Shown piece after piece: positions 1 to 8,490 of a stretch of 38,804 bases of DNA. The stretch is from DAOTVC01 sp034437215 (GTDB lineage Bacteria; Chloroflexota; Anaerolineae; B4-G1; SLSP01). Position 1 is the stretch's first letter, and every line of letters begins with the position of its first letter. Made by a program: the position numbers and the translations under genes. The stretch spans positions 1 through 38,804 of the forward strand of contig DAOTVC010000169.1 in NCBI GenBank assembly GCA_034437215.1. The letters are read 5' to 3'. Under the pieces are notes generated by a model that was not told the origin of the DNA, made no database searches, and saw nothing but the letters and a program-made list of their open reading frames with translations.

Positions 1-363
1 TATGGGGCGCCTGCCCCGGCGGCTCCAGAGGTTGCAGATTCCCCACCACGCCTGGTCATTCAGGGCACCCAGGCCACGCTACCCTTCCCCCCCGGCAAGA
101 CGGAGGTCGTTGTAGGGCGCGAGGATCCCGTGAGCAACGTCTTCCCGGAGATCGACCTGACGGATCACGGGGGTGACGAGGCGGGCGTCTCCCGGCGGCA
201 CGCACGTTTCCTGCTGCAGCATGGGGAGTGGCAGATCGAGGACCTCGACAGCACCAACTTCACCTTCGTCAACCAGGAGAAGCTCGCACCCCACCAGCCC
301 CACCGGGTGGAAGATGGGGCTGAGCTCCGCTTCGGTCGGCTGCGCGCGATCTTTCGCCCATAG
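1..363 (+). CDS. FHA-domain protein, C-terminal fragment
   Basis: The reading frame is open from the window edge, so the 5' part of the gene is missing. It starts with a Pro/Ala-rich linker (residues 1-16) and continues into a forkhead-associated domain that runs to the stop codon. Visible FHA landmarks are the VVVGRED strand, the SRRHA phosphopeptide-binding segment, and DLDSTNFTFVN. FHA domains bind phosphothreonine peptides and usually sit in Ser/Thr-kinase signalling or secretion proteins. The last landmark is normally STNGTFVN, and here the conserved Gly is Phe, which could alter the binding loop. An internal GTG at 130 would cut off the first FHA strands and is not the start. The gene converges with obg across a hairpin. 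The N-terminal partner domain and the cellular role cannot be judged from this fragment. Confidence 0.85.
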   Translation, partial: YGAPAPAAPEVADSPPRLVIQGTQATLPFPPGKTEVVVGREDPVSNVFPEIDLTDHGGDEAGVSRRHARFLLQHGEWQIEDLDSTNFTFVNQEKLAPHQPHRVEDGAELRFGRLRAIFRP

Positions 364-378
364 CGCCTGACGACAAAG

Positions 379-406
379 AGCGCCGCGGTCGAGGGACCGC
401 GGCGCT
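379..406. terminator. Convergent hairpin between the FHA gene and obg
   Basis: A perfect 12-bp GC-rich stem (379-390 with 395-406) has a four-base loop and lies between the two convergent stop codons. In the minus direction it is followed by a short T-containing run (TCTTTGTCG), which suits obg termination. In the plus direction the T-run is poor. Confidence 0.65.
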
Positions 407-422
407 CCTCGTTCAATGTACG

Positions 423-1703
423 TTAGAACTCCTCAGACCACTCCATCTCGTAGTCGCCGATACGCACGCTATCCCCCTCCTGCACACCGGCGTCTCGCAG
501 CGCCTTGATGACCCCCTTGCTCTCCAGATAGCGATGGAGGCGCATCAACCCCTCGTAGAGACCGAGGTTGGTGCGCTGTACGGCACGCTCGATCTTCCCA
601 CCCCGCACCCGCCAGGTCCCCTCGCTTCCCCGCTCGATGACGAAGCCCTCCTCCTCACGGCTGAAATCGGGCCGGATGACCGCCGGCGCCTGGGGAGCCG
701 CCACCTCGGGAAGGGGCGTCTCCTCGAGGATCTGGTAGGCGCGTCCCATGAGCTCCCGCATGCCCTCCTTGGCGATGGCGGAGATACCGTGGACCTCGTA
801 ACCCCGCGTCTCCAGCAGCTCCTGCAGCTCCGGGTAGCGGGCACGGGCCTCCGGCATATCGAGCTTGTTGATGGCGACGATCTGGGGTTTGTCCATCAAC
901 CCATGCCCGAACTCCTCCAGCTCGGCATTGATGATCTCGAAGTTGCCGAGGGGATCGGGCTCGGTCCCATCCAGAACGTGGAGGACCACCCGGGTGCGCT
1001 CGATGTGACGCAAGAACTCGTGGCCCAAGCCCTTCCCTTGACTCGCCCCCTCGATGAGCCCCGGCAGATCCGCCAGGACGAAGGTGTCACTGGGGCTGAG
1101 GGCGACGACACCCAGGTTCGGCTGCAGGGTGGTGAAGGGATAGGGCGCAATCTTGGGTCGCGCCGCCGTGGTCACGGAGAGCAGGGTCGACTTTCCGGCG
1201 TTGGGCATACCGACGAGACCGACATCCGCCAGCAGCTTGAGTTCCAGCTTCAGCGAGCGCTCCTCCCCGGGGTCACCCTTTTCGGCGACGCGCGGCGCCT
1301 GGTTGGTGGCCGTCGCGAAACGTGCGTTACCCCGCCCCCCACGCCCTCCCTTGGCGATGACCACCCGCTGCTCCTCTTCGGTGAGGTCGGCGATGACCGC
1401 TCCCGTCTCCTGATCGGTGACGAGGGTGCCCGGCGGTACCGGCACGATGAGGTCGGCGCCTGCCGCCCCATGCTGGTCCTTGGCACCCCCGCGCTCTCCG
1501 TCCTCGGCCACGAACTCCCGCTGTCGAGCGAAGTGGTAGAGGGTGTTGAGGTGCGGGTTGACCTCCAACACCACGTCCCCCCCCCGACCGCCATCCCCAC
1601 CGGAGGGGCCGCCAAAGGGAATGTACTTCTCTCGCCGGAAGGTGACGATTCCGTCCCCTCCCCGTCCCGCTCGTACATAGATCTCTGCTTGGTCATAGAA
1701 CAT
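423..1703 (-). CDS. obg: Obg family GTPase
   Basis: Obg/CgtA is an essential GTPase that associates with the 50S ribosomal subunit and acts in ribosome assembly and stress control. The 426-residue protein has the glycine-rich Obg fold at 1-158 (GRGGDG, GGPSGGDGG, KGGRGGRGN). The G domain follows, with the P-loop GMPNAGKS at 165-172, the switch-I Thr pair near 191, DLPG as G3 and NKLD as G4. A C-terminal OCT domain occupies about 345-426. The start MFYDQAEIYV is canonical for the family. No good Shine-Dalgarno precedes the ATG, and a promoter-like TTGACT/TAAGCT pair ends only about nine bases upstream, so the mRNA may be nearly leaderless. The gene appears to be transcribed alone and ends at the hairpin shared with the FHA gene. 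The identification is secure. Confidence 0.97.
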   Translation of the reverse strand: MFYDQAEIYVRAGRGGDGIVTFRREKYIPFGGPSGGDGGRGGDVVLEVNPHLNTLYHFARQREFVAEDGERGGAKDQHGAAGADLIVPVPPGTLVTDQETGAVIADLTEEEQRVVIAKGGRGGRGNARFATATNQAPRVAEKGDPGEERSLKLELKLLADVGLVGMPNAGKSTLLSVTTAARPKIAPYPFTTLQPNLGVVALSPSDTFVLADLPGLIEGASQGKGLGHEFLRHIERTRVVLHVLDGTEPDPLGNFEIINAELEEFGHGLMDKPQIVAINKLDMPEARARYPELQELLETRGYEVHGISAIAKEGMRELMGRAYQILEETPLPEVAAPQAPAVIRPDFSREEEGFVIERGSEGTWRVRGGKIERAVQRTNLGLYEGLMRLHRYLESKGVIKALRDAGVQEGDSVRIGDYEMEWSEEF

Positions 1704-1712
1704 AGTAGTGTC

Positions 1713-1741
1713 AGCTTACCCCCGGTTCGCAATAAAGTCAA
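1713..1741 (-). promoter_or_regulatory. Putative obg promoter
   Basis: On the minus strand, TTGACT (1736-1741) and TAAGCT (1713-1718) are 17 bases apart. The -35 is good and the -10 is weak (3 of 6 matches). The predicted start point lies only a few bases before the obg ATG, giving an almost leaderless transcript. A TATAAC hexamer at 1750-1755 is an alternative -10 that would give a leader of about 40 bases. Confidence 0.4.
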
Positions 1742-1784
1742 TATGGATCGTTATAAACACCCAGGGTCCCGAAGAGACCGCCCT

Positions 1785-3341
1785 TCAGCGAGAGCTCATA
1801 ACCTCATGGAGGGCGTCACAGGCGGGGCAGACGTTGCCCGGACGAACAATAGCGTAACCCGCCTGCGGGTCCTCACCCCCACTGCACTCACCGTAGCAGG
1901 TGGCATCGACGTTCCAGATGATCATGGCCCGCACCATGCCCGTCTCAAGGCTCAGCTCCGCAGCCTCCGCCAGCCACTGAGCCTGCAGCCCCAGGCTGGT
2001 ACCGCCACCCCACGAGAAGTTATCGGGGATCCAACCGTAGCCCTCCGAGGTCACATACCCCAACTCGGTGTAGAAGAGCTGCCGCTTGCCGTTGAAGATG
2101 TCGTAGTAGAGCTGCGTCTGCGGCAAGAAGTACCAGGAGTGATGTCCCTCCCCGGGGTCCGCCGGATGTCCCCAGGTTGCCGAGGGGGACGTGGCGCCGG
2201 AGTTGTGGTGGGCGCCCAGATAGTCGAAACAGCGCGCGGCGTGGGCATCGTACAACCCCCACATCCAAGGCTCGTCGTCACAACCGTGGCCCGTACACCC
2301 CTCGAAGTAGCCTGTTGGAGCCGGGGCCGCGCTGATGACCAGGGTCTGGGGATTGGCGCCCTTGATAGCGCTGTAGGCAGTGCAGAGCAGATAGGTATAG
2401 GCCTGCGGGCCGATGTAGCCCGACTGCCACTCCCGGGGCAGGTTGGGCTCATTCCAGACCTCGATGGCGTCGACGCCCGCCGCCGCCATTCCGGCCGTCC
2501 AGGTGGCGATCTTGGAAGCGTAACCGCGCTCCGCCACCATCTCAGGCGGGCCAACGGCGCTGACGAGGAGCTTGAGGTCGTGGGCGTGAGCAGCGGCGAT
2601 GAGCTCGCTCAGATCGTAGTCCTGCGGATAGCGCGCCTGGACCTTGACCCATTCCATCCCGGCGTGACGCATGAGATCGACGTACTCGAAGTTTCGGAAG
2701 ACGTGCCCCCCCAACTCGAAGGAACCGCGTATCTCGCGAATGGGAATGGCGGGCCCGGCGACGTCGACGACGACCCAGACGCTGCCTCCGGGGATAAGAT
2801 ACCCGTCCGCCCTCAGCGCCCACTCCCCCACCGCCGTCCCCTCCTTCTTGGGCGTCTGCATGGTCACACCTATCTCGAGCTCCTCCCCGGGCGCCACGGT
2901 CCCCACCGCAACCTCCGCAGGAGCAGAGAGGGGCTCGCCGCCCACGAAAGCCAAGACGGTGCTCGTAGGCCACGGGGAGCTCCCGACATTGGCCAGCCGC
3001 CAGGTCTTCGTAAAGACGACGCCCTGACCGAAACGGGTCCCGTCAGGCACGGTCACGTCCGCCCGCCACTGTGCCCAGATACCCTTCTTCAGGGGCACCG
3101 GAGAGGGGGTGGGCAGTAGTGGAGGCTGGGCTCCCGCAGAGTCCGTGACTTCCGCAAGCGATTCGGCACTCGCCGTGGGGTTAGAGGACGGCTCTGACGT
3201 CGCAACCGCGCGCTCCGACACCGGTGAACCCTGCAACGCGAGGCTCTCGCGACCGCGTTCACTTCTCAGAAGGACAAAGGGGCCCACAAGGAGAAGGCCC
3301 CCCAAGACGACAAGCAGTAGGTTGCGTTTAGAGCTAAACAT
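1785..3341 (-). CDS. Membrane-anchored NBR1-Ig/glycosidase-like protein
   Basis: A 518-residue protein, probably extracytoplasmic. A hydrophobic signal anchor (about 8-25) is followed by a Ser/Pro/Ala-rich linker to about 88. An Ig-like domain of the NBR1 type covers about 92-194 (DVTVPDGTRF, TKTWRLANVG, PGEELEIGV). A TIM-barrel domain covers about 205-515. The barrel shows the clan GH-A signature WNEPN (296-300, Glu298 as likely acid/base) and FYTELGY with Glu426 as likely nucleophile. The substrate cannot be predicted. Several Cys residues (CTGHGCDD and the C-terminal CPAC) may form disulfides. Its last 430 residues are paralogous to the C-terminal part of the next upstream gene (3429-7004), indicating a tandem duplication followed by loss of the GH18-like middle. 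A TAGAAT -10 ends seven bases before the ATG with no Shine-Dalgarno, suggesting a leaderless mRNA. Confidence 0.85.
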   Translation of the reverse strand: MFSSKRNLLLVVLGGLLLVGPFVLLRSERGRESLALQGSPVSERAVATSEPSSNPTASAESLAEVTDSAGAQPPLLPTPSPVPLKKGIWAQWRADVTVPDGTRFGQGVVFTKTWRLANVGSSPWPTSTVLAFVGGEPLSAPAEVAVGTVAPGEELEIGVTMQTPKKEGTAVGEWALRADGYLIPGGSVWVVVDVAGPAIPIREIRGSFELGGHVFRNFEYVDLMRHAGMEWVKVQARYPQDYDLSELIAAAHAHDLKLLVSAVGPPEMVAERGYASKIATWTAGMAAAGVDAIEVWNEPNLPREWQSGYIGPQAYTYLLCTAYSAIKGANPQTLVISAAPAPTGYFEGCTGHGCDDEPWMWGLYDAHAARCFDYLGAHHNSGATSPSATWGHPADPGEGHHSWYFLPQTQLYYDIFNGKRQLFYTELGYVTSEGYGWIPDNFSWGGGTSLGLQAQWLAEAAELSLETGMVRAMIIWNVDATCYGECSGGEDPQAGYAIVRPGNVCPACDALHEVMSSR

Positions 3342-3348
3342 GGCCTAG

Positions 3349-3376
3349 ATTCTATCACGGGAGAGGGACACCACAA
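3349..3376 (-). promoter_or_regulatory. Putative promoter with near-zero leader
   Basis: On the minus strand, TTGTGG (3371-3376), a 16-base spacer and TAGAAT (3349-3354) precede the ATG at 3341 by seven bases. The predicted start point coincides with the start codon. The -35 directly abuts the T-tract of the terminator of the upstream gene. The paralogous gene at 7004 has the same TGATAGAAT core upstream. Confidence 0.45.
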
Positions 3377-3410
3377 GAAAAAGCCCGCCCGTGATTGATC
3401 ACGAGCGGGC
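3376..3410 (-). terminator. Rho-independent terminator of the 3429-7004 gene
   Basis: Read on the minus strand, a 13-bp stem (3398-3410 with 3383-3395, one G-U pair) and a two-base apex are followed by TTTTTCTTG. It lies 19 bases after the stop codon and is a textbook intrinsic terminator. Confidence 0.85.
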
Positions 3411-3428
3411 CATTTGAACAACTAGGAG

Positions 3429-6400
3429 CTAACGAGCACCCAGCAGCGCGTGCAGGGTCTCGCATGCCGGACAACTGCCGTCGGGTCGGATGATGGCGTA
3501 ACCCGCCTGCGGGTCCTGCACACCGCCACAATCCCCGTAACAGTCGAAATCAACGTTCCAGACGATAACAGCCCGCACCATGCCCGTCTGGCTGCTCAGC
3601 TGCACCACCTCTGCCAGCCACTGTGCCTGCTGGGCGACGGTAGTGTTGCCGCCCCAGGCGAAGGTCCCCGGAATCCAGCCGAAGCCCTCGGGTGAGACGT
3701 AGCCGAGCTCGGTGTAGAAGAGCTGGCGCGATCCACCGAAGACGTTGTAGTAGAGCTGCGTCTGCGGCAAGAAGAACCAGGAGTGGTGCGTGCTCCCCGG
3801 ATCAGCAGGGTGCCCGCTGGTCGCCGAAGGCGCCGTGGCACCGGAGTTGTGGTGCGCGCCGATGTAGTCCATACAGTTGGCTGCGCCGGCGTTGTACATC
3901 CCCTGCAGCCAGGGCAGGTCGTCACAGCCGTGACCGTAACAGCCTCCGAAGTAGCCTGTCGGCGCCGGAGCGGCACTGATGACCGCGGCGTTGGGGTTCG
4001 CGGCCTTGATAGCGCTGTAAGAGGCGCACAGCAGTTCGGTGTAGCTGGCAGGATTGATGTGGCCCTCCTGCCACTCACGGGGGATGTTGGGCTCGTTCCA
4101 GACCTCGATGGCATCGGCACCGGCAGCGGCAATCCCTGCCGCCCAGGTGGCGACCCGCTCGTTGAAGCCGCCCTCCGTGACCATGCCCGACGGCCCAAGA
4201 ATACTGACCTGGATCTTGAAGCCTTTGGCGTGGGCACTGGCGATGTCCCCCCGAGCATCGTTAGGGTAACGCACCTGGACCTTGACCCAGTTCATGCCCG
4301 AATGGTGCATCAGGTCGCCGTGGGGGATGCTGTGATCCCGAATGTGCCCGCCCAATTCGAAGGAGCCTCCGATGGGGGTCGTGGTCACGGGCGGAGGGCT
4401 TGTCGTTCCAGGATCTTCAGCCTCCGGCTGCGTCTCCTCGCCCACGCGAATCACAACGGTGAGCTGACCGCCGGGGATGCGGGCGTTGCCCGCTCGGAGA
4501 GTCCAGCCGCCGGTGTAGGAGCCGTCCTCCTCCGGTGCCGTCAGCTCCACGCTCACGTCCACCTCGTCACCCGGTTCGATCTCCCCGACCTCCACCTCGG
4601 CGGCATCCGTCATCTGGGAACCGGACGCGAAGGCCAGCACTGTATCCTCGGGCCACGCCTCGCTGCCCACGTTGCGCACCCGCCAGGTCTTCGTGAACTG
4701 CTCGCCCTTGTCAAAGCGCGTGCCGTCGGGGACGGTCACGTCCGTCACATAGCGGGCGTTCACCCCCTCCAGCGCTTCTTCTTCTTCCTCCTCCTCTTCC
4801 TCGTCCTCGCCCTCGGCCGCCGCGAGAGCGGCTTCCTCCTCGTCCTCATCGGCCTCCGCCACCGGAGCCACGACCTCAATCTCCACCATGCCGCGATCCA
4901 GCCCGCCCACATTAGCAGCGATCCGGTAGGTCCCGGAGATCTCGGGAGCCGTCCACGTGAACTGTGCCTGACGCAGAGCCAGCGTAGCGTCCTGCAAGGC
5001 CCCATCGGGCCCCTCGGTTACCCAGACCACCTCCGGTGCGTTGTGGGCGATGGTCGCAACCTGCGTCTCGTAGTCCCCGACCACGTCCACGACACCCGGG
5101 AAGTTGCCCTCAGCGAGCACATCACAAAGCAGAACGCCACCCAGGTGGTAGCGGGAGATGAGATCCATCCGGGCGCGCAGCCACTGAGGGGTCCCCAGCC
5201 AGAAATCACCCTCCGCGGTCTTTAACAGCGCAGCACCCGTCAGCGCATCCGTCTGCACCTGTCCACCGCCGGAGAGCTCGAAACTCAGTTGGGTACCGGG
5301 CTCCACCGTCTCCGGCTGCGTCCCGATAGCCCGGACCTCACCCAAGGAAGTCAACACCTCCTCCAGCGTCACCGTCGTCTCACCGTCGGTGCACATGCTG
5401 GAGAAGATGGGATAGAGCTTGTAGCGGTTCACCTGGGAGGTAGCCCAACTCAACATCTGCTCCACGACACCACCCGGAGCGTAGGTCAAGGGGGTCAGAG
5501 GCATCACAACCCGCACCTGATCCACTGCCGCTCCGAGGGCCTTCCAGTCGTAGCCGCCGGTCTCCCAACGACCGTCGTCCTGGCGCACCGGAGCATCCAC
5601 GGTCACTGCCAACCACGCCTCGGCAGCATGCAGCTGCTCTGCGAGATCCGTCACGAAGGCCGCGTACGCCTCCCGCTCGCCGGCAGTGAGGCCCCGGTAG
5701 TCCAGCACCAGGCCCGCATACTCTCTCTGCGTCACCAGATCGGTGAGCGCTGCCAGGTGCGTCGCCCGATCCTCCTCTATCGTCAGCATGTCCGCGACCA
5801 GCGCCCGGTTCGGCTGTCGTCCCGGCGCCCAGTTGCGCACCGTCGGCGCCAGAATCAGATCGCTGACGTTGCCGGGCGGCAGGCGCGCCGGGTCACCGGT
5901 CATGGCCCCCAGCGTCCCGATCTTCATCTCCACCAGATCCACGCTCGTGAACTCTGTTTCGACCTCCTGAGAGAGAAGGTCGCTGGACTCCGTCACGATC
6001 GTCAGGTCCACGGCCTCGCTCTGCATGACCAGCAGTGAGGCAGGCATCGTCTCCAGTTCAGAGACGATGAGGAGATCATCCCGGTTGAGGGTGTTGGGCA
6101 GCCAGGACCAGCTCTCGCCATCCCAGGTATAGAGATCGAGGGTCTCCCAGGGCTCAGCGCCATTCGGGATAACCACCTCCAGGCGCACCGGTCCCTCGGC
6201 ATCCCCCTTGGTCTCGATGGTGTAGTAGGGGCTCTTAGGGTCCAGGTAGGCAGGGACCGACGCCTGTGCCAGTTTCACCTCCTCAGCGAGCTCTTCACCC
6301 GCCAGAAAGTCCGCTTGCGGCACCGAGCCCAACCGGACTCGTAGTCGGCCCTCGGTCTCCGGATCCACGAAGAGGGTCAGACCGTCAGGATGGGTGAGTG

Positions 6401-7004
6401 AAGCGGTCTCCCCATCGAGCGCCGTGTAGCCGTTATCGCCCAGACGCTCTGCCAGGGAGACAGGGGGCAGGAAGAGGAAGGCGAACAGCAGCGCTCCGAT
6501 GATCACTGCAGCCAGCCAGGGGCGTCCCTGGAAGATCGCAGAGGCTTGCTGTACGACCTTATCGAAGCGCCCCGGTCCGCGCTCCTCCTCCAAACTCTCC
6601 AGACTTACTGCACCTCCCGAGGCCTCCGCAGCGATCTCCGCCTCGGGCTGGGGTCCCAGTTCCAATTCGGGGTGCGCCTCGGCGGACTCCTCGAGCTCGG
6701 AGCTCGCGACCGGACCGGCAACCCCGGCCTCCGCAGCCTCGCTCTCTGCTGCCTCGGCGGGCTCCTCGAGCTCGGAGCTCGCGACCGGACCGGCGACCTC
6801 GACATCTGTTACCTCACCTGTGGTCTCAGGGGGCACTTCCTCGGCAGCTTCTGTGCTCATCTCGGAATTCGTCGCTTTCTCATGGTCAAGGGTAGCTTCG
6901 GTAACAGACTCGGCTTCAACCGGCACCGAGCCCTCAGCTTCCGCGTCGGCGGCTTCCTGAACTTCAGTATTAGCAGCCTCTTCGGGCAACTTCTCATCGG
7001 CCAT
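3429..7004 (-). CDS. Large membrane protein: GH18-like, NBR1-Ig and GH-A-like barrels
   Basis: A 1191-residue protein. Residues 1-160 are acidic, Glu/Ala-rich and probably cytoplasmic. One transmembrane helix lies at about 163-184. A beta-rich region (about 190-340) leads to a GH18-like barrel at about 380-640. There the usual DxxDxDxE active-site strand reads GLVLDYRGL, so the catalytic Glu seems absent and this part may only bind glycans. A Glu/Asp tract (715-745) leads to an NBR1-type Ig domain (about 752-855) and then a clan GH-A-like barrel (about 880-1190). That last barrel has WNEPN (Glu971) and FYTELGY (Glu1099). The start is supported by AGGAGG eight bases upstream. The C-terminal module is paralogous to the neighbour at 1785-3341. 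I infer a cell-surface glycan-active or glycan-binding protein, but the substrate is unknown. Confidence 0.85.
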   Translation of the reverse strand: MADEKLPEEAANTEVQEAADAEAEGSVPVEAESVTEATLDHEKATNSEMSTEAAEEVPPETTGEVTDVEVAGPVASSELEEPAEAAESEAAEAGVAGPVASSELEESAEAHPELELGPQPEAEIAAEASGGAVSLESLEEERGPGRFDKVVQQASAIFQGRPWLAAVIIGALLFAFLFLPPVSLAERLGDNGYTALDGETASLTHPDGLTLFVDPETEGRLRVRLGSVPQADFLAGEELAEEVKLAQASVPAYLDPKSPYYTIETKGDAEGPVRLEVVIPNGAEPWETLDLYTWDGESWSWLPNTLNRDDLLIVSELETMPASLLVMQSEAVDLTIVTESSDLLSQEVETEFTSVDLVEMKIGTLGAMTGDPARLPPGNVSDLILAPTVRNWAPGRQPNRALVADMLTIEEDRATHLAALTDLVTQREYAGLVLDYRGLTAGEREAYAAFVTDLAEQLHAAEAWLAVTVDAPVRQDDGRWETGGYDWKALGAAVDQVRVVMPLTPLTYAPGGVVEQMLSWATSQVNRYKLYPIFSSMCTDGETTVTLEEVLTSLGEVRAIGTQPETVEPGTQLSFELSGGGQVQTDALTGAALLKTAEGDFWLGTPQWLRARMDLISRYHLGGVLLCDVLAEGNFPGVVDVVGDYETQVATIAHNAPEVVWVTEGPDGALQDATLALRQAQFTWTAPEISGTYRIAANVGGLDRGMVEIEVVAPVAEADEDEEEAALAAAEGEDEEEEEEEEEALEGVNARYVTDVTVPDGTRFDKGEQFTKTWRVRNVGSEAWPEDTVLAFASGSQMTDAAEVEVGEIEPGDEVDVSVELTAPEEDGSYTGGWTLRAGNARIPGGQLTVVIRVGEETQPEAEDPGTTSPPPVTTTPIGGSFELGGHIRDHSIPHGDLMHHSGMNWVKVQVRYPNDARGDIASAHAKGFKIQVSILGPSGMVTEGGFNERVATWAAGIAAAGADAIEVWNEPNIPREWQEGHINPASYTELLCASYSAIKAANPNAAVISAAPAPTGYFGGCYGHGCDDLPWLQGMYNAGAANCMDYIGAHHNSGATAPSATSGHPADPGSTHHSWFFLPQTQLYYNVFGGSRQLFYTELGYVSPEGFGWIPGTFAWGGNTTVAQQAQWLAEVVQLSSQTGMVRAVIVWNVDFDCYGDCGGVQDPQAGYAIIRPDGSCPACETLHALLGAR
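6676..6798. repeat. Two near-identical 48-bp direct repeats in the acidic N-terminus
   Basis: Positions 6676-6723 and 6751-6798 differ at only two bases. Both encode the peptide VAGPVASSELEE plus flanking Ala/Glu within the cytoplasmic region of the 1191-residue protein. The spacing of 75 bp keeps the frame. This points to a recent in-frame duplication in a disordered segment. Confidence 0.85.
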
Positions 7005-7146
7005 GTCTTTCCCTCCTAGGCATGTGTCCCCCTGAAAGGGGCAAAAACAGCGTTATTCTATCATAGGGTAGGAGATAGACAACCCGCCGTCAACACAAGC
7101 GATTCACCTTGGAGACAGAGAGCCTCGCTTACAAACTCGGCACTTC

Positions 7147-7174
7147 TTGGCTTTCCCCACTTTGATGTTATACT
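7147..7174 (+). promoter_or_regulatory. Putative promoter of the opine-dehydrogenase-like gene
   Basis: TTGGCT (7147-7152), a 16-base spacer and TATACT (7169-7174), preceded by the extended -10 dinucleotide TG one base upstream. The predicted leader is about 80 bases. The rest of 7005-7257 also carries a weak TTGTCT (7076-7081)/TAGAAT (7055-7060) pair on the minus strand for the divergent gene. Confidence 0.5.
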
Positions 7175-7257
7175 TCACGTAGCCCCCTAGGGCGCCTCCC
7201 AACAATCCGACATCCAAAAAGCGCCCCTGGCTAGTGGATACCACGAAAGGAGAATTT

Positions 7258-8361
7258 ATGAATGCAGACAGCCTCCACATCACCGTTATCGGAGCCGGTC
7301 ATGGCGGAAAAGCTATGGCAGCCGAAATGGCAGCACGCGGCTTCAAGGTCACCCTCTACAATCGCACTTACCAGAACGTCGAAGTTATCGCCATGCGACG
7401 GGGCATCGAGCTGATTACGGAGGACGGACGCGAGGTCTTCGCCCCCCTGCAAAGAGTCACCTCGGATATCCAAGAGGCCCTGGAAGAAGCACAGCTGATT
7501 ATGGTCGTGATTCCCGCCTCAGGACACCGCTCCGTCGCCCTCAGTGCCTCCCCGTATCTACGAGACGACCACGTTCTGGTCCTCAATCCCGGACGTACCG
7601 GTGGAGCCCTGGAATTCCGGCAGGGGTTGATCGAGGGTGAGTGCAACTGCAAGCCCATCATCTGCGAAGCCGAGACCTTCATCTTCGCTTCGCGCAGCAT
7701 CGGGCCCGCCGAAGCCCGCATCTTCCGCACCAAGTTCTCAGTGCCCGTAGCCTCCATGCCGGCGACACGCACCCCTGAGGCTTTGAGCGTGCTCCAGCGC
7801 GTCTATCCCCAATTCATCCCCGCCCAGGATATCCTGCACACCAGCATGAACAACATGGGCGCCATCTTCCACCCCGCTCTGACCCTCCTGAATGCGGGCT
7901 GGATCGAGTCGACGATGGGCGACTTCGAGTTCTACATGGAGGGCGTGACCCTCTCCACCGCCCGGGTTCTGGAAGCGCTGGACCGAGAGCGCGTCAACGT
8001 AGCGAGCGCCCTGGGCATCCGAGCGCAGACGGCTCAGGAGTGGCTCTACCGTGCCTACGCCGCGGAGGGCGACAACCTCTTCGAGGCCATGCAGGCAAAC
8101 CCGGGCTACCAGGGTATCAAGGCGCCCAACCGCCTGCGCCACCGCTACATCTTCGAGGAGGTGCCCTGCAGTCTCGTACCCATCGTGGAATTGGGACGGC
8201 AGTACGGAGCCGAGACCCCCACCATGCAGGCCATGATCCACCTGGCCAACATCGTGCACGGCGTTGACTACTGGGAACGGGGGCGCACTCTCGAGCGCCT
8301 GGGTATCGAGGGGATGTCCACCGCTGAGCTCCACCACTACGCCAAGACGGCGGAGAAGTAG
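7258..8361 (+). CDS. NAD/NADP octopine/nopaline dehydrogenase family protein
   Basis: A 367-residue oxidoreductase of the opine dehydrogenase family. Members reductively condense an amino acid with a 2-oxo acid, or do the reverse, using NAD(P)H. The N-terminal Rossmann fold shows ITVIGAGHGGKAMA (residues 8-21). The C-terminal helical domain has the family segment MNNMGAIFHPALTLLNAG, whose His is the expected catalytic base. The ATG at 7258 is chosen because AAAGGAG (7246-7252) sits five bases before it. A GTG at 7234 lies upstream of that site. The downstream gene (8491) is 129 bases away on the same strand and encodes a cobalamin-binding protein. The pair may share substrates, but the exact opine or amino acid cannot be read from sequence. 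Confidence 0.88.
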   Translation: MNADSLHITVIGAGHGGKAMAAEMAARGFKVTLYNRTYQNVEVIAMRRGIELITEDGREVFAPLQRVTSDIQEALEEAQLIMVVIPASGHRSVALSASPYLRDDHVLVLNPGRTGGALEFRQGLIEGECNCKPIICEAETFIFASRSIGPAEARIFRTKFSVPVASMPATRTPEALSVLQRVYPQFIPAQDILHTSMNNMGAIFHPALTLLNAGWIESTMGDFEFYMEGVTLSTARVLEALDRERVNVASALGIRAQTAQEWLYRAYAAEGDNLFEAMQANPGYQGIKAPNRLRHRYIFEEVPCSLVPIVELGRQYGAETPTMQAMIHLANIVHGVDYWERGRTLERLGIEGMSTAELHHYAKTAEK

Positions 8362-8378
8362 AGTTTAGGCGTCAACCT

Positions 8379-8387
8379 TGGTATAAT
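8379..8387 (+). promoter_or_regulatory. Extended -10 promoter before the cobalamin-binding gene
   Basis: TGGTATAAT is a perfect extended -10, 18 bases after the dehydrogenase stop codon. No convincing -35 is present. It would let the cobalamin-binding gene be transcribed separately, with a leader of about 97 bases. Confidence 0.5.
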
Positions 8388-8490
8388 TCGGCATAGAGAC
8401 CGGCCAGGAAACACCGGTGCCTGTGCAGATCACCCAGACCGAAGATGACTACCTGACGACTAGACTAACCGACTGATCTTGGAGGTGCCT

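Noticed and set aside
534..3119. An 861-codon open frame on the plus strand opposite obg and the 518-residue gene
   Set aside because: It crosses two clear minus-strand genes and the gap between them. Its translation is Arg/Leu/Gly/Pro-rich with no domain, as expected from the antisense of GC-rich coding DNA.
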